Assembly (NCBI RefSeq): GCF_004000435.1
Contig: NZ_RBVZ01000002.1
Coordinates: forward strand, 1 to 64,000
DNA length: 64,000 nt
From: Alexandriicola marinus
Lineage (GTDB): Bacteria > Pseudomonadota > Alphaproteobacteria > Rhodobacterales > Rhodobacteraceae
Direction of reading: 5' to 3'
Positions within the stretch are counted from its first letter, which is position 1. Every line of letters starts with the position of its first letter. Both the position numbers and the translations under genes were made by a program. The notes below the pieces were generated by a model, which worked only from the letters and a program-made list of their open reading frames with translations, was not told the DNA's origin and did not search any database. Below are positions 27,665 to 36,793 of the stretch, piece by piece.

Positions 27665-28847
27665 TCAGCCGGCCTGCCCGACGCGCGTGGCGGCCCGATC
27701 GAGCCGCGCAAGCGCCTCGCCGATATCGGCCTCGGAGATGTTCAGCGCCGGCAGAAGCCGGATGACATTCTCGGCCGCAGCCACCGTCAGGATTTCCTCG
27801 GCATAGCAGGCAGCGGCAACATCGCCGTTCGGCGCCTTGCAGACGAGCCCCAGCATCAGACCGGCCCCGCGCACCCCCCTCGAACACGTCGGGGTGACTG
27901 GCCACCAGCCCCTCGAGCCCCTGCCGCAAGAGACCCGCGCGGCGGTTCACATCCGCGAGGAACTCAGGATCGCCAACGATCTCGACCACGCGCGCTCCCA
28001 CGGCGCAACCCAGCGGATTGCCGCCATAGGTGGAGCCGTGCGTGCCCGCGACCATACCGGATGCGGCATCTTCGGTCGCAAGGACCGCGCCCAGAGGGAA
28101 GCCGCCCCCGATCCCCTTGGCCACCATCATGATGTCGGGCGTCACGCCCACCCATTCATGGGCAAAGAGCCGCCCCGTGCGCCCCATGCCGCATTGCACC
28201 TCGTCGAGGATCATCAGAACGCCGGTCTCGTCGCACAGGTCCCGCAGGCCCTTGAGGCAGGCATCGGGCAACGGCCGGATGCCGCCCTCGCCCTGCACCG
28301 GCTCGACCATGACGGCACCTACGTCGGGCGCGCGGATCGCGGCCTCGAGAGCATCGTGATCGCCAAAGCCCAGCTGGGTGAAGCCGGGCAGAAGCGGCCC
28401 GAAGCCCTTTGTCATCTTCTCCGATCCGGCCGCGGCAATCGCGGCACTCGACCGGCCATGAAACGCGCCCTCGAAGGTCAGGACACGTGTGCGTTCGGGC
28501 TGGCCCTTGTCGTACCAGTACTTGCGCGCCATCTTGACGGCCAGTTCACAGCTCTCGGTGCCGGAATTGGTAAAAAAGACAGTGTCGGCAAAGGTCTTTT
28601 CGACCAGCAGATCGGCCAGCCTCTCCTGTGCGGGGATGCGGTAGAGGTTCGACACATGCCACAGCTGGCCCGCCTGTTCGGTCAGAACTTCGACCAGTTC
28701 GGGTGCCGCATGGCCCAGCGCGTTCACCGCGATCCCTGCCCCCATGTCCAGAAAGCGTCGCCCGTCAGCCTCCTCCAGCCAGGATCCTTCGCCTTTCACG
28801 AAGGACAGCGGCACCCGGTTATAGGTCGGAAGGATCGAGGGGATCAT
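27665..28847 (-). pseudogene. argD: acetylornithine aminotransferase, interrupted by a one-base frameshift
   Basis: A class III PLP aminotransferase of arginine synthesis (N-acetylornithine to the semialdehyde). Frame 1 runs from ATG 28847 ([16 protein letters not shown]) through [13 protein letters not shown] and the PLP lysine in [14 protein letters not shown] to PDVFEG. At a run of six C (six G on the coding strand) near 27874-27879 the frame shifts. The proper C-terminus ([12 protein letters not shown] to the stop at 27665) continues in the neighbouring frame, and removing one G joins the two exactly. The shifted frame instead reads on to 27603. Because arginine synthesis is otherwise intact here, a sequencing error in the homopolymer is as likely as a true mutation. 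Confidence 0.88.
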
Positions 28848-29038
28848 GAGGATATCCTTGGATTTCAAGAAGCCCGAGAAGTGCCGCAGCACATGGGCCA
28901 AGTCAACGATTTTGGGATGGCATGACGAAAGCTGCCCAATCGGCGGGCAAGCGGCTGAGCCGATCAGCGTCGGCGTCGGATATGTCGCGTCGTCGTCATG
29001 CACGCGGCATTAGGGGAATTCGGTCAGCTTGGGAAGCC

Positions 29039-29539
29039 CTATCCCGCGTCGGACCGAAGGCAGGCACGAATGAATTTCGCGGCCGACCGGTAATGCGACG
29101 GTCCCGCGGCTTCGGCCCAGCGGCCGGGCGACCAATCGTTGTTGGCCCCCGTCATCGGCCCGCCATACAATGTCTTGTCATCCGCCTGTGTCATGAAATC
29201 GAGCAATGCGGCATGCCGATCGGCCAGCATTGACCGAGCCCCGGCCCAATCCAGCCCCGATTGTGCGCGGCGCAGATCGGCATTGTAGGCCTTGAGCTGG
29301 TTCCACTTGTAGCCGGGGGCGGGAAAAGACACCGGCCGTCCGGCGAGGCCATCGTGATACCAGCCGAGGAACAGATCGATCCAATGGGCACGGTGACCGA
29401 TGACATCCTTGATCGAGGTGTCGTCCGCGCGCTTTCGCATGGCCTGATCGTCGGGAATGTCCGCGATCAGATCGCGGAGCCTGGCATAATCTTTCTCCGT
29501 CACCGCGATCAGCGCGTCTTTCGTTGTGGCAGCAGGCAA
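29039..29539 (-). CDS. ClbS/DfsB family four-helix bundle protein
   Basis: A 166-residue protein of the DinB-like ClbS/DfsB family (DUF1706); the segments GHRAHWIDLFLGWY and YKWNQLKAYN are typical. ClbS is known as the colibactin self-protection protein; most relatives have no known substrate. The start appears to be TTG at 29539, supported by GGGGAGG about nine bases upstream and by the absence of any nearby ATG in frame. An FNR-like box lies about 64 bases upstream. Confidence 0.82.
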   Translation of the reverse strand: MPAATTKDALIAVTEKDYARLRDLIADIPDDQAMRKRADDTSIKDVIGHRAHWIDLFLGWYHDGLAGRPVSFPAPGYKWNQLKAYNADLRRAQSGLDWAGARSMLADRHAALLDFMTQADDKTLYGGPMTGANNDWSPGRWAEAAGPSHYRSAAKFIRACLRSDAG

Positions 29540-29602
29540 GATGCGCCCTCCCCGTTCGATAGATTACGGGGCGTATGCTTGCCGGACGCGTCGGACCTGT
29601 CC

Positions 29603-29616
29603 TTGATATCGCTCAA
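29603..29616 (-). promoter_or_regulatory. FNR-like box upstream of the ClbS/DfsB-like gene
   Basis: TTGATATCGCTCAA (plus strand) matches nine of the ten conserved FNR positions. Class II spacing would put the start near 29568, about 29 bases before the TTG start codon. Alternatively it could lie by chance in the gap after the ABC-2 permease. Confidence 0.5.
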
Positions 29617-29636
29617 GCCGGAGGCGTGGTCGCGGC

Positions 29637-30452
29637 TCAGGCCTTGAGGCGATACCCCCTGCGGAACCAGCTCCAGCAAAGCAGCACCACCGCCGAGGCA
29701 GAGGCCAGCACGATCACTGCGCCGCGCAGGGGCGGGCTGTCAGAAATCCCCAGCATGCCGAACCGGACCCCGTCGATGACGTAGAAGAACGGGTTGGCAT
29801 GGCTGATTGCCTGCAGGACCTCGGGCATCGCCTCGATCGAGTAGAAGGTGCCCGACAGGAAGGCCAGTGGCGTCACGATGAAGTTCGAGATCGCGGCCAG
29901 CTGATCGAACTTGTTGGCGAAGATGCCGGCGACGAGGCCAAGGCCGCCCATGAAGACCGACCCGGCAACCACATAGAACAGCACGACAAGCGGGCGTTGC
30001 ATCCCGATCCCCAGAAGGAGCCAGACCCCGATCGCGATCACCAGAGCCACCAGAAGGCCGCGCGCCACCGCCCCAGATACATATCCGATCACCAGCTCGG
30101 CCGCCGACAGCGGCGGCATCAGCGTGTCGACGATGTTGCCCTGCACCTTGGCCGAGGCCAGCGACGAGGAGGTGTTGGCGAACGCGTTCTGGATCACCGT
30201 CATCGTAAGGATCCCCGGCGCGATGAAGGTCACGAAGGGCACGCCCATCACCGGACCCCGGTTCGGGCCCACCGCGATCACGAAAATCAGAAGGAAAAGC
30301 CCCGCATTGATCAGGGGCGCCATGATCGTCTGGCTCCAGACATTCATGAACCGCCGAATCTCGCGTTCGATCAGTGTGGCAAGGCCCAGCCAGTTGACCC
30401 GACCGAACCGGCGGACGCCCATCATCGTGTCTTGGTTGCGTGTCTCTTGCAT
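29637..30452 (-). CDS. ABC-2 type transporter permease
   Basis: A 271-residue inner-membrane permease with about six helices, resembling YadH/NodJ-type ABC-2 exporters. The conserved segment ending ANPFFYVIDGVRFGMLG is characteristic. It needs an ATPase partner, but none is adjacent: upstream is divergent gcrA and downstream is the ClbS-like gene. The ATG at 30452 is supported by a GGAG-like site. The exported substrate is unknown. Confidence 0.87.
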   Translation of the reverse strand: MQETRNQDTMMGVRRFGRVNWLGLATLIEREIRRFMNVWSQTIMAPLINAGLFLLIFVIAVGPNRGPVMGVPFVTFIAPGILTMTVIQNAFANTSSSLASAKVQGNIVDTLMPPLSAAELVIGYVSGAVARGLLVALVIAIGVWLLLGIGMQRPLVVLFYVVAGSVFMGGLGLVAGIFANKFDQLAAISNFIVTPLAFLSGTFYSIEAMPEVLQAISHANPFFYVIDGVRFGMLGISDSPPLRGAVIVLASASAVVLLCWSWFRRGYRLKA

Positions 30453-30540
30453 TTCCCGCTCCCCTCGCTTATCCGCCGGTCGGCTTGTATCCGGCGTATT
30501 CGCGCTTAGAATAGGAAAGCGACAGAAGTCTCAAGGCCCC

Positions 30541-30558
30541 CCTCCCCGATCGGGGAGG
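30541..30558 (+). repeat. perfect palindrome in the gcrA leader
   Basis: CCTCCCCGATCGGGGAGG is an 18-base perfect palindrome (7-base arms around GATC) about 32 bases before the gcrA ATG. It would form a strong hairpin in a gcrA leader RNA. It could also be a protein-binding site or the terminator of something upstream; no T run follows. Confidence 0.55.
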
Positions 30559-30589
30559 TTCCGGGGCCGACCAATCCAAGGGAAGTGCC

Positions 30590-31201
30590 ATGTCCTGGAC
30601 CGACGAACGCGTCGAGACGCTCAAGAGAATGTGGAGCGAAGGCCAAAGCGCCAGCCAGATCGCCAAGGAACTTGGCGGTGTGACCCGCAATGCGGTCATC
30701 GGCAAGGTGCACCGGCTGGGCCTGTCCAACCGTGCGGGCGCCAGCGGCGCCGCGCCGGCCACCGGTTCGGGCAACGCGCAGCCCGCCGCCCCGGCGGCCA
30801 AGTCGCAGCCCGCGCCAAAGGCCAAGCCGGAGGCCGCTCCCAAGCCAAAGGCCGAACCCGAGACCGAAGCCGAAACGGCAACCGAAGAGGATACGAGCGA
30901 ACCGCCGATGAGCGCGGCGCGCCGCGCGATCATCCCGGCGGGTCAGCCGCTCCCGCCGCAACCCTCGGCCAACGAGATCAGCCCCGAAGCCCTTGCCAAG
31001 GTGTCGGAGGTAGAGAAATCCGCCAAGAAGCTGACGTTGATGGAGCTGACAGAGAAGACCTGCAAATGGCCCGTGGGCGATCCCGCCACGCCGGATTTCT
31101 GGTTCTGCGGCCTGCCCGTTCAGGCCGGCAAGCCCTATTGCGAGGCCCATGTGGGCGTGGCCTTCCAGCCCATGTCGAGCCGCCGCGACCGCAAGCGCTA
31201 G
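30590..31201 (+). CDS. gcrA: GcrA family cell cycle regulator
   Basis: A 203-residue GcrA protein. The N-terminal helix-turn-helix begins MSWTDERVETLKRMW and continues through VTRNAVIGKVHRLGLSNR. A low-complexity Ala/Pro/Lys/Glu linker occupies about residues 50-110. The C-terminal sigma70-binding domain carries CKWPVGDP, FWFCGLP and PYCEAH. GcrA works with CcrM-methylated GANTC sites to activate cell-cycle genes in alphaproteobacteria. The linker is longer than in compact homologues. Confidence 0.95.
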   Translation: MSWTDERVETLKRMWSEGQSASQIAKELGGVTRNAVIGKVHRLGLSNRAGASGAAPATGSGNAQPAAPAAKSQPAPKAKPEAAPKPKAEPETEAETATEEDTSEPPMSAARRAIIPAGQPLPPQPSANEISPEALAKVSEVEKSAKKLTLMELTEKTCKWPVGDPATPDFWFCGLPVQAGKPYCEAHVGVAFQPMSSRRDRKR

Positions 31202-31301
31202 GCCGCGACACGTCCGGCCTGCGGCCCGGCCCGACCTGTGCTGAACGGCCGGCCCCCGGGGCCAGTCGTCCGCATGGTGTCGACCGGATGCAGCACGAGG
31301 T

Positions 31302-32030
31302 GTGCACGCCGTGACCGATCTTGTTCTAGCCCTGTGCTACGGCGCTTTCGCCGGGTTGATGATCCCGCTCGGCGGCTATCTCGCGAGCATTGAGCGCATT
31401 CAGCCTCGCTGGCTCGAGCAGGAGGTGCGCCACAGTGTCATGGCCTTTGGCGGGGGTATCCTCATCTCGGCCGTGGGCTTTGTTCTGGTTCCCGAAGGTC
31501 TCGCGCTCTTGCCGCTCTGGGTCGGGGTTGCAGCATTTTTCCTTGGTGGCGGCCTCTTTGCACTGGCCGAGCGGCTGCGCCGTTCCCGCGCCGGCCAGAA
31601 TGCACAGTTCCTTGCCATGCTGACGGATTTCGTGCCCGAGGCGATCTCTCTCGGGGCGATCATGGCCAGCCGGTCGTCAGAGGCGGCGCTTCTTGCGCTT
31701 CTGATCGGCGCACAGAACCTGCCCGAAGCCTTCAATGCCTGGCGCGAACTGAAGGATCGCGGCCATCATGGCCGGCGGCACATGATGCGCGTCTTCTTCG
31801 GGCTCGCGGCCATCGGGCCCGTGGCCGTCGTAAGCGGCTACCTGTTTCTGTCGAACCTCCCCGCTGTGACCGGCGCGCTCATGATGGCGGCCGCGGGTGG
31901 CATCCTCTACCTAATGTTCCAGGACATCGCGGTGAAGGCGCATCTGAAGAACCGCCAGGCGCCTTCGCTTGCGGCGCTGTCGGGTTTTGCCTTCGGGATG
32001 ATCTGCAACGCCGTCGTGGGCGGCGGCTGA
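31302..32030 (+). CDS. ZIP-family-like membrane protein
   Basis: A protein of about 240 residues with seven or eight membrane helices that resembles ZIP metal transporters. The two helices that normally carry HNxPEG motifs instead read [11 protein letters not shown] and [11 protein letters not shown], so the prolines and glutamates are kept but the metal-binding histidines are missing. Transport of divalent metal is therefore uncertain. The open frame begins with GTG at 31302; a second GTG at 31311 has GAGG ten bases upstream and may be the real start. Confidence 0.75.
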   Translation: MHAVTDLVLALCYGAFAGLMIPLGGYLASIERIQPRWLEQEVRHSVMAFGGGILISAVGFVLVPEGLALLPLWVGVAAFFLGGGLFALAERLRRSRAGQNAQFLAMLTDFVPEAISLGAIMASRSSEAALLALLIGAQNLPEAFNAWRELKDRGHHGRRHMMRVFFGLAAIGPVAVVSGYLFLSNLPAVTGALMMAAAGGILYLMFQDIAVKAHLKNRQAPSLAALSGFAFGMICNAVVGGG

Positions 32031-32074
32031 GCGGCGCCGATCCCGCGCGGCGCCCTCTTTCCCCGGCTCTCGCC

Positions 32075-33454
32075 ATGGCCTATATGCGCCGGATGCAGAA
32101 TCCTCCCGATCTTCGACCCGATCTTGCCCGCGCGCGGGTGACAGACGCCCCGCGTGAGGGGCAGCCGACCATTGGCATGGTCTCTCTCGGGTGCCCCAAG
32201 GCGTTGGTCGACAGCGAGCGGATCCTGACCCGGCTCAGGGCCGAGGGCTATGGCATCTCGGCCGATTACGCGGGCGCCGATGCAGTGATCGTGAACACCT
32301 GCGGCTTTCTCGACAGCGCCAAGGCCGAAAGCCTTGATGCGATCGGCGAGGCCCTGAATGAAAATGGCCGGGTCATCGTCACCGGCTGTCTGGGGGCAGA
32401 GCCCGATTACATCACCGGCGCCCATCCGAAGGTTCTGGCCGTCACGGGGCCGCATCAGTACGAACAGGTGCTCGATGCCGTCCACAGGGCGGTACCGCCA
32501 TCGCCGGACCCGTTCATCGACCTGCTGCCCGCCCAGGGGATCAAGCTGACACCACGTCATTACAGCTATCTCAAGATTTCCGAGGGCTGCAATCACACCT
32601 GCAAATTCTGCATCATCCCCGACATGCGCGGGAAACTGGCCTCCCGCCCCCACAGGGCGGTGATGCGCGAAGCGGAAAAGCTGGTCGAGGCCGGGGTGCG
32701 CGAGCTGCTGGTGATCAGCCAGGACACATCGGCCTATGGCACGGACTGGAAGGATCGCGAGGCGAAATTCCCGATCCTCGATCTGGCCCGCGATCTGGGA
32801 TCCCTCGGCGCGTGGGTCCGGCTGCATTACGTCTATCCATACCCCCATGTGCGCGATCTGGTGCCCATGATGGCCGAGGGCGGCGTGCTGCCTTATCTGG
32901 ATATCCCGTTCCAGCACGCCCATCCGGACACGCTCAGACGCATGGCCCGTCCCGCCGCCGCGGCCCGGACCCTGGACGAGATCGCCGCATGGCGTGCCGC
33001 CTGCCCCGATCTTGTCCTGCGCTCGACCTTCATCGTCGGCTATCCCGGCGAGACGGAGGAAGAGTTCCAGACCTTGCTCGACTGGCTGGACGAAGCCCAA
33101 CTCGACCGGGTTGGCTGTTTCCAGTACGAAAACGTCGAAGGCGCGCGGTCGAACGCTCTCCCGGGTCATGTGGCACCCGAGGTCAAACAGGACCGCTGGG
33201 ATCGCTTTATGTCAAAAGCGCAGGCCATCTCCGAGGCGAAACTGGCTGCCAAGGTTGGAAAAGTGATGGATGTCATCGTCGATGATATCGACGACGACGG
33301 CATCGCCACCTGCCGCACCAAGGGAGACGCGCCCGAGATTGACGGCAATCTCTTCATCGACGAGGGCACCGACGGCCTGTCGGTCGGCGATATCGTCGCG
33401 ATCGAGGTGGACGAGGCCGGGGAGTATGATCTGTGGGGGCGTCGTCTACCCTAG
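32075..33454 (+). CDS. rimO: ribosomal protein S12 methylthiotransferase RimO
   Basis: A radical SAM methylthiotransferase of up to 459 residues acting on the aspartate of ribosomal protein S12. The N-terminal UPF0004 cysteines are at 40, 76 and 105 and the radical SAM cluster at C172-x3-C176-x2-C179 (CNHTCKFC). A C-terminal TRAM domain follows. The first motif ([13 protein letters not shown]) is typical of RimO rather than MiaB. Three in-frame ATGs at 32075, 32084 and 32093 are possible starts. The stop codon shares CTAG with the convergent gene. Confidence 0.95.
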   Translation: MAYMRRMQNPPDLRPDLARARVTDAPREGQPTIGMVSLGCPKALVDSERILTRLRAEGYGISADYAGADAVIVNTCGFLDSAKAESLDAIGEALNENGRVIVTGCLGAEPDYITGAHPKVLAVTGPHQYEQVLDAVHRAVPPSPDPFIDLLPAQGIKLTPRHYSYLKISEGCNHTCKFCIIPDMRGKLASRPHRAVMREAEKLVEAGVRELLVISQDTSAYGTDWKDREAKFPILDLARDLGSLGAWVRLHYVYPYPHVRDLVPMMAEGGVLPYLDIPFQHAHPDTLRRMARPAAAARTLDEIAAWRAACPDLVLRSTFIVGYPGETEEEFQTLLDWLDEAQLDRVGCFQYENVEGARSNALPGHVAPEVKQDRWDRFMSKAQAISEAKLAAKVGKVMDVIVDDIDDDGIATCRTKGDAPEIDGNLFIDEGTDGLSVGDIVAIEVDEAGEYDLWGRRLP

Positions 33455-33987
33455 TAGCGGATGGAACTCGCCCCGGACAGCGTGTCCCGCAATGCCCGGG
33501 CCGGCCATGCATCGGCACCAGCGGCCGCGACAATCACCGCAAGCTGCTCTTCGGCGGCGGCACGCTGACCGTCAGATGCAAGACCCATTCCGTAATAGGC
33601 GCGGGCCAGGACATTGCCGGGATCAACGGCGAGCGCATCGAGATAGAACCCTTCGGCCGCCTCGAAATCGCCGGTCTGCCGGGCGACAAAGCCGCGATAG
33701 GTCAGCGCGAATCCGTCATCGGAGGGAAATCGCTCGAGAAGCGCTGCCGCATCGGCGTATCGTTCGGCATAGGCAAGTTCGCGAATGATCGGCCGGAGCG
33801 CGGCATTGTCTTCAGAGACCTCCGCGACAGGCACGCAAAGCTCGGCCTCGCTGTCCCAGACCTGACCTTCTTCGCAGGTGATCGTCGTTTCTGACGGCAC
33901 AGGCGGCGTATCATCGTCCAAACCGACGGCCCAAACAGGCGCGACACTCATCGAAAGAACGGCAAGAACTGCAATCGTCAGGCGCAT
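33451..33987 (-). CDS. secreted TPR-containing protein
   Basis: A protein of 178 residues with an N-terminal signal peptide (cleavage likely after APVWA) and two or three tetratricopeptide-like repeats (about residues 65-150; for example [27 protein letters not shown]). It is probably periplasmic and a protein-interaction module. Two cysteines in the linker region ([15 protein letters not shown]) may pair. A double ATG follows AGAGGAG; the second has the better spacing. Its stop overlaps the rimO stop. Confidence 0.8.
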   Translation of the reverse strand: MRLTIAVLAVLSMSVAPVWAVGLDDDTPPVPSETTITCEEGQVWDSEAELCVPVAEVSEDNAALRPIIRELAYAERYADAAALLERFPSDDGFALTYRGFVARQTGDFEAAEGFYLDALAVDPGNVLARAYYGMGLASDGQRAAAEEQLAVIVAAAGADAWPARALRDTLSGASSIRY

Positions 33988-34114
33988 CATGGACTCCTCT
34001 GTCGGCAGGTCGGAACCTAGATCGCCTGCATGACAATTCCATGTCCGGTATCTTCATTTGGGGCCAAGATGATCCCGTGCTAGGATCCATGATCTGCCAC
34101 CGAAGGAGACAATC

Positions 34115-34384
34115 ATGACCTTCCGCGTCTTCGCTACTCTCCTCTCCCTCCTTTTCCTTGCCTCCTGCGCCACGGCGCCTCTCGCGATCGAGGGCGCACG
34201 AGGGTTCTTCTGGGGTTTGTTCGACGGGGCGGTGGCGCCGATCGCCTTCATCCTTTCGTGGTTTTCCGACAGTATCGCCATCTACGGCGTCCCGAATTCC
34301 GGGGGCTGGTATGATTTCGGCTTCCTGATCGGGGTGACGTTCTGGGCCGGTGGCGGTGGGGCTGCGGCGCGCAAGCGGCGCTGA
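34115..34384 (+). CDS. small putative membrane lipoprotein
   Basis: An 89-residue protein with a lipobox-like N-terminus (FLASC, Cys at 18) and two further hydrophobic stretches, ending in a basic RKRR tail. GAAGGAG lies upstream of the ATG. No function was recognised. The layout suggests an inner-membrane protein with an N-terminal lipid anchor or simply three helices. Confidence 0.7.
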   Translation: MTFRVFATLLSLLFLASCATAPLAIEGARGFFWGLFDGAVAPIAFILSWFSDSIAIYGVPNSGGWYDFGFLIGVTFWAGGGGAAARKRR

Positions 34385-34441
34385 GCGGCCCGCGACGGCA
34401 GGACGCAGAGACCGGACAAGGGCGTGTGCTATTTGACGGGC

Positions 34442-34819
34442 ATGACGGTCGAAACCAGAGTTCTCTATAACGACGAATGCCCTATCTGTTCCTTCGAGAT
34501 CGGACATTATCGCGGCTATGCCAACAAGACCGGCCTGCCGCTGCGCTTTGATGCGCTGTCGGGCCCCGATCTGGCGCGCTGGAAGGTGAGCCGGGACGAC
34601 GCCGCCCGCCGTCTGCATGTGCTCAAGGATGGTGAGGTTCTGACGGGCGTCGACGCCTTCATCGCGCTCTGGTCCGAAATGCCGCGCTACCGCTGGCTTG
34701 CGCGGATCGTGACGCGGCCGGTGATCCGCCCGGCGGCCGCAATGGTCTATGACCGCATCCTCGCCCCGCTCCTGTATCGCGCGCACCTGCGGCGGACGGC
34801 GCGGCTGGCGCCGCACTAG
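34442..34819 (+). CDS. thiol-disulfide oxidoreductase of the DCC family (DUF393)
   Basis: A 125-residue protein with the DxxCxxC signature (YNDECPIC) near its N-terminus, thioredoxin-like. The biochemical role of the family is not established. I chose ATG 34442; a GTG 18 bases upstream also opens the frame. Its stop codon overlaps that of dgkA within CTAG. Confidence 0.85.
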   Translation: MTVETRVLYNDECPICSFEIGHYRGYANKTGLPLRFDALSGPDLARWKVSRDDAARRLHVLKDGEVLTGVDAFIALWSEMPRYRWLARIVTRPVIRPAAAMVYDRILAPLLYRAHLRRTARLAPH

Positions 34820-35166
34820 CCCAGCAGGATCACGATCCAGGCGATACCGACGGCCACGGCCGAGACGGCGACCACCGCAGAGCCCGCGTCCTTGGCCTGT
34901 CGCGCAGCGTCGCGCTGATCGGTCGAGATATCGTCCACGATCCGCTCCAGCGCCGTGTTCAGACATTCGAGTGCGAGGACGATCACCCCACCCATCACAA
35001 GGACAGCAGTCTCGGCCGCGCTGAGCGGCAGCGCGATCGCAAGAGCAGCCGAGACGACATTGGCCCAGACCCAGCTGCGAAACGAATGCTCTTCCCTCCA
35101 GCACAGAACGAGGCCGGCCCAACTCCAGATGCAGCGTTTCCTGAGTTGTCGGAGGAAAAACATCAT
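34816..35166 (-). CDS. dgkA: diacylglycerol kinase
   Basis: A 116-residue membrane enzyme with three helices. The motif ALECLNTALERIVDDIS is the DgkA/PgpB-type active-site helix, and the basic, amphipathic N-terminus fits the family. It recycles diacylglycerol to phosphatidic acid, or phosphorylates a related lipid. It overlaps the upstream IMPACT-family gene by ATGA. Confidence 0.9.
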   Translation of the reverse strand: MMFFLRQLRKRCIWSWAGLVLCWREEHSFRSWVWANVVSAALAIALPLSAAETAVLVMGGVIVLALECLNTALERIVDDISTDQRDAARQAKDAGSAVVAVSAVAVGIAWIVILLG

Positions 35167-35525
35167 TCGGAGGCAGGCTCCGCCTCGGCCAGATAGAATC
35201 GCACGGCCTCGGCCACGTGGCGAAACCTGTCGCCGCCCAGATGTTTGCCCCCGAACCAGCGCGTCACGCAGATCAGGTGACCGGTAAGCCCCTCACGTTC
35301 GAGCATCCGCAGGATGACGGCGCCGGCTCCCGCCTCTCCGTCATCGTTCTTGAGCGGCCCATCGGGCAGGATGACCGCCCATGTGTTGTGGGTGGCCCGG
35401 GCGAATTTCTTGTTCCGGCACAATGACTTGATTGCCGCCTTGGCGGCCTCGGGGCTATCCACCGGCATGCCCGAGACCGCATAGCGCGATCCACGGTCGG
35501 TGATGACATTCTCAAATATGGTCAT
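35163..35525 (-). CDS. IMPACT/YigZ family protein
   Basis: A 120-residue single-domain protein with the UPF0029 core ATHNTWAV...DGEAGAGAVILRML and VTRWFGGKHLGGDRFRHV. It lacks the C-terminal DUF1949 domain found in longer YigZ proteins. Its role is not established. I chose ATG 35525 (MTIFENVITDRG); the upstream in-frame extension has no similarity. It overlaps dgkA by four bases. Confidence 0.85.
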   Translation of the reverse strand: MTIFENVITDRGSRYAVSGMPVDSPEAAKAAIKSLCRNKKFARATHNTWAVILPDGPLKNDDGEAGAGAVILRMLEREGLTGHLICVTRWFGGKHLGGDRFRHVAEAVRFYLAEAEPASE

Positions 35526-35626
35526 GCGGATATCTGACCCGAACCGGTTACGCCCGGCAAGATGCGGACCGGACCTGACGTAAGGATATGCTTTGCGCGT
35601 GGCCAAGGTCACGCTACCTTTGCATC

Positions 35627-36286
35627 ATGCAACGAGACCCGGACCTTTATCCCGACTACACGCTGGCCGAACGGATCGCGGATGGCACGGTGCACGGATT
35701 TGGTGTCGCGCTTGCCATCACGGGCGGCATCCTGCTGCTGGTCTTCGGCTCCGCGAGCGGGGATGGCGGCATGATCGCCGGGCTTGCGGTCTATGCCGCG
35801 GCCCTGATGGCAACCTTCGTGATGTCGGCCTGCTATCACATGACGCCGTGGGAGCGGGTAAGGCCGGTGCTGCGACGGCTCGATCACGCGGCGATCTATT
35901 TCAAGATCGCGGGCACCTATACGCCCTTTGTCGTGATGATCGGATCGGTTTTCGGCTATGTGATCCTTGGCCTGATCTGGACTTTGGCCTTCGCGGGCGC
36001 CTTGGCGAAGGTCTTCTTCTGGCGCGCGCCGGGACGATTGGGAACCGCACTTTACCTTGTCCTGGGCTGGTTGAGCGTTGCCCTGATCTGGCCGATGGTG
36101 CAGGCCTTGCCCATGACGGCCGTGATCCTCGTGGCGGTGGGCGGTGTCCTTTACAGTCTGGGTGTCGTGTTCTTCACCCGTGAAGACATGCGCTATTCCA
36201 ACGCGATCTGGCATGTCTTCGTTCTGGCCGCGTCCGGCTGTTTCTTTGCCGCGATCAGCCTCGGGGCCTTTACCTCCGCTGCCTGA
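35627..36286 (+). CDS. hemolysin III family membrane protein
   Basis: A 219-residue protein with seven membrane helices of the PAQR/HlyIII superfamily. The conserved metal-site pieces are visible: the early VHGFG region, ACYHMTP, RRLDHAAIYFKIAGTYTPF and NAIWHVFVL. The family is often called hemolysin but is more likely a membrane hydrolase or lipid-related protein. I chose ATG 35627, since the upstream extension is implausible. Confidence 0.88.
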   Translation: MQRDPDLYPDYTLAERIADGTVHGFGVALAITGGILLLVFGSASGDGGMIAGLAVYAAALMATFVMSACYHMTPWERVRPVLRRLDHAAIYFKIAGTYTPFVVMIGSVFGYVILGLIWTLAFAGALAKVFFWRAPGRLGTALYLVLGWLSVALIWPMVQALPMTAVILVAVGGVLYSLGVVFFTREDMRYSNAIWHVFVLAASGCFFAAISLGAFTSAA

Positions 36287-36288
36287 AC

Positions 36289-36304
36289 GTCAGGATTTCC
36301 TGAC
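36289..36304 (+). terminator. short inverted repeat after the hemolysin III gene
   Basis: GTCAGGATTTCCTGAC is an inverted repeat that begins three bases after the stop codon. The stem is only six base pairs with a four-base loop and no T run follows, so termination is uncertain. Confidence 0.35.
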
Positions 36305-36448
36305 TTCCCGCCTGAGCGCCGATCTCTAGGCTCTGCCCCATATTGAACCGGGCGACTCCTTCCTTTTTTTCCGCCCCAACTATTTTGACGGTCCCCGCCT
36401 GCCCCTTCGGGTTCGGGGTCTTGATGGATTTACGAGAAAGGATTGCGC

Positions 36449-36790
36449 GTGCAAAGCCTGCTCCTCGATTGGCCATCCGCGATCTATGATCTGGTCGGGC
36501 TTCTGGGCTTCGGGCTTTACGTCGTGTCCTATTTCCTCCTGACGACGCATCGGCTCACCAGTCAGACCTGCACGTATTTCGTGATCAACCTCATTGCCGC
36601 GACCCTCGTTCTTGTCAGCCTGTTCGGTGCCTTCAATCTGGCAAGCCTGATGATACAGGTGTTCTGGATCGTGGTGTCTGTTCTCGCGATCTCAAGACGG
36701 TTCCGAGACGGTCCTGCGCCGGGCACAGCATCCCCCTATCGGGCCCATTTCGATCCTGAAAATGGCATGGCGAGCCATCCCGAACCCTAG
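36449..36790 (+). CDS. small membrane protein, CBU_0592-like
   Basis: A 113-residue protein with three membrane helices and a hydrophilic C-terminus. The pattern YDLVGLLGFGLYVVSYFLLTT and the later segment GAFNLASLMIQVFWI resemble the CBU_0592 family of unknown function. The GTG at 36449 is preceded by AAAGGA at good spacing; a TTG six bases upstream is also in frame. The 160-base gap before it contains pyrimidine-rich sequence and no clear motif. Confidence 0.72.
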   Translation: MQSLLLDWPSAIYDLVGLLGFGLYVVSYFLLTTHRLTSQTCTYFVINLIAATLVLVSLFGAFNLASLMIQVFWIVVSVLAISRRFRDGPAPGTASPYRAHFDPENGMASHPEP

Positions 36791-36793
36791 GGC

